Below, in pieces: positions 6,314 to 9,421 of a stretch of 9,421 nucleotides of DNA; positions within the stretch are counted from its first letter, which is position 1; each line of letters opens with the position of its first letter. This DNA is from JBGPML01 sp041486955. GTDB taxonomy: Bacteria; Patescibacteriota; UBA1384; 2-12-FULL-50-11; DASWYB01. Position numbers and translations under genes: made by a program. Under the pieces are notes generated by a model that saw only the letters and a list, made by a program, of their open reading frames with translations, made no database searches and had not been told where the DNA came from. The stretch is taken from the NCBI GenBank assembly GCA_041486955.1, contig JBGPML010000032.1:1-9421 (forward strand), written 5' to 3'.

Positions 6314-6342
6314 ATAATATCAGGGATCAGGTTTTCGTACAA
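6314..6342 (-). promoter_or_regulatory. Candidate promoter of the 132-residue gene, nested in the upstream terminator
   Basis: On the minus strand TATTAT (complement of 6314-6319, 5 of 6 matches) lies 17 bases after TTGTAC (complement of 6337-6342, 3 of 6 matches). The -35 overlaps the T-rich tail of the terminator of the preceding gene. The 5' leader, from about 6307, would contain the repeat pair at 6280-6299. Confidence 0.4.
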
Positions 6343-6375
6343 GAAAAAGGCCGGTAGCATAAGCAGCTTCCGGCC
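6341..6375 (-). terminator. Rho-independent terminator of the 119-residue gene
   Basis: On the minus strand GGCCGG and CCGGCC form a 6-bp G+C stem. It is extended, past one mismatch, by AGC/GCT around a 7-base loop, and followed directly by TTTTTCTT. It stands 31 bases after the stop of the gene at 6406-6765. Confidence 0.88.
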
Positions 6376-6405
6376 GGGAAAATGAAATAGAAGACAGCCT
6401 AGGAT

Positions 6406-6765
6406 TCAATTAGCTTCCAGCAATTCGAACAACTCTTTCGCCGCTTCAGAATCGAGGGGGCCATTTTGTACATGGCCGAGAAGCTCATTCATGCGAGCCT
6501 TCTTATGAGAAGGGAATTTCTTACAGTAGAAGCAATATTCTCGATGCGGATCCCTTCCACGACACCACATCGTTGTTACCACTCCCAACAATATACTAAT
6601 GTCCTCTTGTGGAAATTGCGGAACGCAATGGTAAGTTTCGTCCTGACGATATCGGTAATACACTCCGGCATCGTCCTCAGCAATCTTGGTTACCACAATG
6701 ACATTCCCGACTCGAGCTGCTGAATATGTATATGTCGTCGGCTTTGCTTCAACTGAAGCGTTCAT
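6406..6765 (-). CDS. Unknown 119-residue protein with a possible zinc site
   Basis: An AAGGAGG (complement of 6775-6781) lies 9 bases before the ATG and fixes the start. The N-terminal half (about 8-62) looks beta-rich, with VGNVIVVTKI and VYYRYRQDETYH. The centre carries C68, then H74, C78-x-x-C81 and H87, enough for one zinc ligand set, in a basic stretch (CKKFPSHKKAR). C47 lies after H46. The C-terminus (about 91-119) is an acidic helix ending KELFELLEAN. It shares a divergent control region with the gene at 6895. A zinc-binding nucleic-acid or adaptor role is possible, but nothing beyond the spacing of Cys and His supports it. Not recognised. Confidence 0.65.
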   Translation of the reverse strand: MNASVEAKPTTYTYSAARVGNVIVVTKIAEDDAGVYYRYRQDETYHCVPQFPQEDISILLGVVTTMWCRGRDPHREYCFYCKKFPSHKKARMNELLGHVQNGPLDSEAAKELFELLEAN

Positions 6766-6787
6766 CTCATAATCCCTCCTTGCCGAG

Positions 6788-6816
6788 AGTATAAAATAAA
6801 TAATTCAAGATATAAA
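6788..6816 (-). promoter_or_regulatory. Promoter of the 119-residue gene
   Basis: On the minus strand TTTATA (complement of 6811-6816, 4 of 6 matches) and TATACT (complement of 6788-6793) are 17 bases apart. The expected start near 6781 leaves only about 16 bases before the ATG, just enough to include the SD. The -35 lies 3 bases from the -35 of the divergent gene. Confidence 0.55.
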
Positions 6817-6819
6817 GTA

Positions 6820-6848
6820 TTGATTCTTTTATGTATTTGCCTCATAAT
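6820..6848 (+). promoter_or_regulatory. Promoter of the 499-residue membrane protein
   Basis: TTGATT (6820-6825) and CATAAT (6843-6848) are 17 bases apart. The expected start near 6855 coincides with the first base of the palindrome at 6855-6869. Confidence 0.6.
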
Positions 6849-6854
6849 ACAGTC

Positions 6855-6869
6855 GCACGATAATCGTGC
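6855..6869. promoter_or_regulatory. Perfect palindrome at the transcription start: candidate operator or 5' hairpin
   Basis: GCACGAT-A-ATCGTGC is a perfect 7+1+7 inverted repeat, placed 7 bases after the -10 box of the gene at 6895. A dimeric repressor bound here would block initiation. As RNA it would give a 6-bp hairpin with a UAA loop at the very 5' end, which could protect the message. No regulator gene lies beside it except possibly the unknown gene at 6406-6765. Confidence 0.55.
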
Positions 6870-6880
6870 CACACTCAGGC

Positions 6881-6887
6881 AAAGGAG
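6881..6887 (+). promoter_or_regulatory. Ribosome binding site deciding the start at 6895
   Basis: AAAGGAG is followed 7 bases later by the ATG at 6895. It rejects the longer frame that could open at a TTG at 6820, which would include the promoter and palindrome in the coding sequence. Confidence 0.75.
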
Positions 6888-6894
6888 AGACGAG

Positions 6895-8394
6895 ATGCCT
6901 AAGTGGTTTCGATATTTATGCCTGCTAGCAGTAATTGCAGGCTCATTCGTTTGGATCCGTCCCGCAGTTCGGTGTATCGTCACCGAGCAGCAACGAGTCG
7001 AACGAGAAGATGCGGCCAGATGCACGCTGCCTCGCGACTTTGTTGAGGCGAAACTCACCAGGATTGAACGTCGAACAGGTGTCATGAACGAGATGACTCC
7101 CGATAGGTATTTCAAAGAGATGTATCAGTTGAGATACCTGCGGGATCACGTTGAGCAGTATGCCGATGGTACACGAAGACGGGCAGATGTCATTGTTCGC
7201 TGTATGTTTCAGCGGGCGGAGAACATCTATCCTCCTGACGTAATGGCTGCGGCATCGCTGAAGTTTCGCCACCTCGAAAAAGACGAACCCATGCCTTGGG
7301 GGGTGATGGGAAGAGGTCTGTGTCACCTGTACCTGTGGTATTTCTGCTTCGCCCCAATGCTGCTTGTCATCCTCTTCCTAAAAGTGACGAAGGATGGACA
7401 AAGCATTGCCTGGGGGATCGCGGCGATGCGCGGTCGTCCTATCGACCTCGTACTGGCCACGATTCTCGGTGTGGTCTTTGTCAAAGGATACGAGGTTGAT
7501 GAGCCGCTCGCCGAACGAGTCCGTCGCCTTGCCGACGCAATGGATCGATTGCGAATTCGGTCACGTCCCAAAACGGACCTTGGTTGGATGAAAGAACGAG
7601 CGGCGATAGTCCGCTTTGATCGACCAGTTCTTCAGTCGCCATTCCAGTCGATCGTCGTTCTGTTTCAGTACATCTGGGGCCGACCGAGCCTTAGCTGGTT
7701 CCGACTCATACCGAACATCTGGCGCCCGATCTGCACTGAGGCCATATTCGTCACTCTCGTGGCGATGGCGACGATGCTCGTCGGCAACGTACGGTTGGCA
7801 TTTGCGGAAGAATCAGGTCAAAAGGAGGCAAAACAACCCATACTCACCGGAGTGATGTGGGTAAGACTCGACCCGAACGGCCTCACTCCACCAACGGACT
7901 CGATTCTCTTGTTCCATCGTTGGGGCGAACTTGACTTCTTCGGGGTCAACTCAAACAATCCGGTGCTCGAAGCAAGTTATCTCGAACCGGTCAGGACAAA
8001 GGGCTTAAGTCTGCAGGTCGGCCCAGTTATCGACTATGCCCTCGGTCAAGGCAAGGTCGTCGGATACGGGCTGTACAGCCTGATCTTCGGCAAGGTGGGA
8101 GATGGTCGGTTTGGTGGACCTCTCTACCTTACGTCCAGTCCCGGAGACGGGAAATGGACGTTCTTCTCCCCGCGCGCCAACGTATTGTGGCCGATCCACG
8201 GCAGTAGTCAGTGGAGTGTTGGCCTTGGTGGAATTCTCTCGAGCACCATCGGAGGACAAACCAGCTTTCTGGCAGGCCCAGCCTTACAGTATAAACCTAC
8301 CCCGCACGACACGATCTACGTTCGCTACGGTGGTTGGTTGACAGGGAAGAAAGGACGCATCTTCAGAGTGGACTTCAGCCACTTCTTTAAATAA
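6895..8394 (+). CDS. Unknown membrane protein with internal signal-like segment and beta-rich C-terminal domain
   Basis: The protein has 499 residues from the SD-supported ATG. A first helix (about 7-22) is followed by a charged region (about 26-135) with many Arg and Glu, probably helical. A second helix lies at about 143-163 (LYLWYFCFAPMLLVILFLKV) and a third hydrophobic stretch at about 182-198. A basic segment (about 205-280) leads to EAIFVTLVAMATMLVGNVRL (282-301), then AFA-EES, which looks like a signal peptide with an AxA cleavage site. The remaining 195 residues (305-499) are rich in Gly, aromatic residues and alternating polar/hydrophobic strands (for instance LSLQVGPVIDYAL; WSVGLGGILSS) and end in DFSHFFK, as in beta-barrel or beta-sandwich export domains. 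Base composition is G+C-rich relative to its neighbours (38 of 60 at 7501-7560). A terminator follows. Function unknown; transfer from another lineage is plausible. Confidence 0.75.
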   Translation: MPKWFRYLCLLAVIAGSFVWIRPAVRCIVTEQQRVEREDAARCTLPRDFVEAKLTRIERRTGVMNEMTPDRYFKEMYQLRYLRDHVEQYADGTRRRADVIVRCMFQRAENIYPPDVMAAASLKFRHLEKDEPMPWGVMGRGLCHLYLWYFCFAPMLLVILFLKVTKDGQSIAWGIAAMRGRPIDLVLATILGVVFVKGYEVDEPLAERVRRLADAMDRLRIRSRPKTDLGWMKERAAIVRFDRPVLQSPFQSIVVLFQYIWGRPSLSWFRLIPNIWRPICTEAIFVTLVAMATMLVGNVRLAFAEESGQKEAKQPILTGVMWVRLDPNGLTPPTDSILLFHRWGELDFFGVNSNNPVLEASYLEPVRTKGLSLQVGPVIDYALGQGKVVGYGLYSLIFGKVGDGRFGGPLYLTSSPGDGKWTFFSPRANVLWPIHGSSQWSVGLGGILSSTIGGQTSFLAGPALQYKPTPHDTIYVRYGGWLTGKKGRIFRVDFSHFFK

Positions 8395-8419
8395 AACTGA
8401 CCATTTGGTCGGTCCCAAC

Positions 8420-8450
8420 AAGCGGGGTGCTCATACCACCCCGCTTTTAT
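8420..8450 (+). terminator. Rho-independent terminator of the 499-residue gene
   Basis: A 10-bp perfect stem, AAGCGGGGTG (8420-8429) with CACCCCGCTT (8437-8446), has a 7-base loop and continues into TTTTATATTT. It starts 26 bases after the stop. Confidence 0.9.
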
Positions 8451-8452
8451 AT

Positions 8453-8480
8453 TTGACTGATGTTTATTCCCTATTATAAT
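8453..8480 (+). promoter_or_regulatory. Strong promoter of the proteasome-like gene (leaderless)
   Basis: TTGACT (8453-8458) and a consensus TATAAT (8475-8480) are 16 bases apart. The -10 ends 7 bases before the ATG at 8488 and there is no SD, so the transcript should start at the AUG. The -35 abuts the tail of the preceding terminator. Confidence 0.7.
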
Positions 8481-8487
8481 TCATGCA

Positions 8488-9258
8488 ATGACTTTAATCT
8501 TAAATGCAATCTCAAAAAAAGCTTCATTGCAGGTATCAGATAGACTTTTATCTGACAGAGGAGGCAATACTGTTGACGACTCAAATAAAGCTTTCGTTTT
8601 AGTATGTGGAAACGCGAGAGTTACTGTTGGATACACAGGCCTTGCGAAGGCGGCAAATTTCCACATGATGAAGTGGTTGATATCCACTTTGTCAGATTCT
8701 ATATCCCCAGATTATTCATTCTTTCCGATAATAAGACGGTTTTCTGCAAGAGCGACTGAGGATTTCTCGAAGTTAAATGTTGATACTTACCATAAAAGAG
8801 TTAGTTTCATATTTTCAGGTTATATCTATAAACAGAATGAAGCTATTTCAACAATCGTCTTAGTTTCTAATTTTGAGGATTTTGATGAACATGTTCAAGA
8901 TAAAGCGAATGATAAATTCAGTATGTTTATACCAGATGCAAAAAAGTCGACAATATTAACTATTGGCTCAGATGTTGGTATAAAGGACTCGGAAATTGAG
9001 ATGTTTTCCAAAGATATAAACGGCAAAATGCCCGAGGCAGCTTGTGAGATTGCAGCATCTTTCTTGAGGAAAATGGCTGAAAAAAATAGCACGATAGGTA
9101 AAAAATGTTCTACAATATTTCTGCCCGCCGATATTAATGAAAGTGCAATGAGTACCTATCATGGAAACGTGGGAGATAACTATTCTATTTCTACAGGTGT
9201 CCTAATGGGTAGGAATCGAGATTCTGGCATCTTTTTTATAGGCGATATTAGTTTATGA
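8488..9258 (+). CDS. Proteasome/HslV-like Ntn-hydrolase fold protein
   Basis: The 256-residue protein begins M-T-L-I. Numbered from the Thr exposed after Met removal, it has Thr1, Asp17 (in VSDRLLSDR) and Lys33 (in DDSNKAF), exactly the positions of the catalytic residues of proteasome beta subunits and HslV. A glycine turn, VGYTGLA (residues 47-53 with Met), follows where the family has its Gly47 oxyanion loop. FIFSGY (107-112) and ILTIGSDVG (156-164) resemble the later strand and the GSG block. The D-x-x-S pair near the C-terminal helix appears changed (NSTIG at 200-204). It is A+T-rich (18 G/C of 60 at 8881-8940). No ATPase gene is adjacent. It is probably a self-standing threonine-type hydrolase of unknown substrate. 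The fold is inferred from spacing and motifs, not from a search. Confidence 0.7.
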   Translation: MTLILNAISKKASLQVSDRLLSDRGGNTVDDSNKAFVLVCGNARVTVGYTGLAKAANFHMMKWLISTLSDSISPDYSFFPIIRRFSARATEDFSKLNVDTYHKRVSFIFSGYIYKQNEAISTIVLVSNFEDFDEHVQDKANDKFSMFIPDAKKSTILTIGSDVGIKDSEIEMFSKDINGKMPEAACEIAASFLRKMAEKNSTIGKKCSTIFLPADINESAMSTYHGNVGDNYSISTGVLMGRNRDSGIFFIGDISL

Positions 9259-9289
9259 CTTTACATTAAATTCGCATTTTAAGCGTGCT

Positions 9290-9314
9290 GGGGTTGGGTC
9301 GGTAGGGATAGGGG
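9290..9314 (+). other. Potential G-quadruplex motif
   Basis: Four runs of three or four G (9290-9293, 9296-9298, 9305-9307 and 9311-9314), with spacers of 2, 6 and 3 bases, satisfy the usual G3+N1-7 pattern. The last two runs are also the 5' strand of the helices described at 9301-9389, so the two folds exclude each other. Confidence 0.45.
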
Positions 9315-9389
9315 AGCGCTCTGTGCCACCATTCGCTGTGGCGAATAGGGTAATACCCTTGCGGTGCCAGTAGACCCCATGTCCCTACC
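9301..9389 (+). ncRNA. Candidate structured RNA or DNA element with a three-way junction
   Basis: The noncoding tail has a closing helix of 10 pairs, GGTAGGGATA (9301-9310) with TGTCCCTACC (9380-9389), including one G-U pair. GGGG/CCCC follows (9311-9314 with 9375-9378), then TGCCACC/GGTGCCA (9324-9330 with 9363-9369, one C-C mismatch). Inside are two perfect adjacent hairpins: ATTCGC-TGTG-GCGAAT (9331-9346) and AGGGT-AAT-ACCCT (9347-9359). The G-U pair favours the plus strand, since the minus strand would have a C-A mismatch there. It starts 42 bases after a stop codon and is followed by A6 and an A+T-rich stretch, not by a T run directly at the stem. It does not match tRNA, SRP, RNase P, tmRNA, 6S or T-box signatures that I know. 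It may be a small RNA, a riboswitch for a gene beyond the window, or a replication/integration hairpin. Confidence 0.4.
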
Positions 9390-9421
9390 AAAAAATTTAT
9401 CTTTTTAAACTAATAACAACC

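Noticed and set aside
6820..6894. TTG-initiated extension of the 499-residue membrane protein
   Set aside because: It would place the promoter, palindrome and a clear SD inside the coding sequence; the ATG at 6895 has ideal spacing.
6762..7115. Minus-strand ORF extending the gene at 6406-6765 upstream into the divergent gene
   Set aside because: It crosses both promoters and is antisense to the N-terminus of the membrane protein; it looks like a shadow.
8005..8259. Antisense ORF in the beta-rich domain, and the plus-strand frames at 7296, 7616 and 8102
   Set aside because: All lie inside a long G+C-rich frame where stops are scarce; none has an SD or promoter.
8399..8410. Small inverted repeat GACC-ATTT-GGTC after the 499-residue gene
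   Set aside because: The stem is too short and lies beside a much stronger terminator; likely chance.
9341..9370. T-box-like string (AGGGTAATACC... GCGGTGCC)
   Set aside because: The resemblance to the T-box consensus AGGGTGGTACCGCG is partial, and AGGGT/ACCCT is better explained as a simple hairpin; no specifier stem or downstream tRNA synthetase or amino-acid gene is visible.
1..9421. tRNA, rRNA, CRISPR array, insertion sequence or phage integrase
   Set aside because: No acceptor or T-loop pattern, no regularly spaced repeats and no transposase or recombinase motifs were found on reading both strands.

Overview
The window reads as chromosome of a small-genome bacterium. Candidate Phyla Radiation (Patescibacteria), possibly Saccharibacteria, is my best guess. 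The reasons are a PriA homologue without helicase motifs, a Der GTPase without its KH domain, convergent genes that overlap, and a mix of apparently leaderless genes and genes with strong Shine-Dalgarno (SD) sites. Standard code fits throughout. The assignment is inferred from gene character, because no rRNA or other phylogenetic marker is present.

Left part (1-5562) is core housekeeping. On the minus strand lie the start of an unknown membrane protein (1-71), a processive-type family 2 glycosyltransferase (171-1187) with a previously uncalled 38-residue ORF overlapping its start (1180-1296), and a degenerate priA (1396-2982). A 69-base divergent spacer separates priA from der (3052-4167). 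The 3' end of der overlaps that of signal peptidase I, lepB (4114-4689), by 54 bases. Divergent from lepB is a soluble RCK/TrkA-type nucleotide-binding regulator of potassium transport (4840-5562).

Right part (5563-9421) looks accessory. It holds a 59-residue two-helix membrane protein with its own promoter and terminator (5626-5805), two small unknown genes on the minus strand (5858-6256 and 6406-6765), and a G+C-rich 499-residue membrane protein with an internal signal-peptide-like segment and a beta-rich C-terminus (6895-8394). It also holds an A+T-rich 256-residue protein with the Thr1/Asp17/Lys33 pattern of proteasome beta subunits and HslV (8488-9258). The window closes with an 89-base sequence that folds on paper into a three-way junction, preceded by and overlapping a G-quadruplex motif (9290-9389).

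Two modes of translation initiation are visible. For priA, der, the RCK gene, the proteasome-like gene and probably the partial gene at 1-71, a -10 box ends 6-7 bases before the ATG and no SD is present, so their mRNAs should be leaderless. The 38-residue ORF, lepB and the four genes between 5626 and 8394 have clear SD sites. The glycosyltransferase has neither and probably depends on coupling to the small ORF. The most novel-looking items are the 3' structured element, the proteasome-like protein, the fused membrane/beta-rich protein behind a palindromic operator, and the coupled small ORF.
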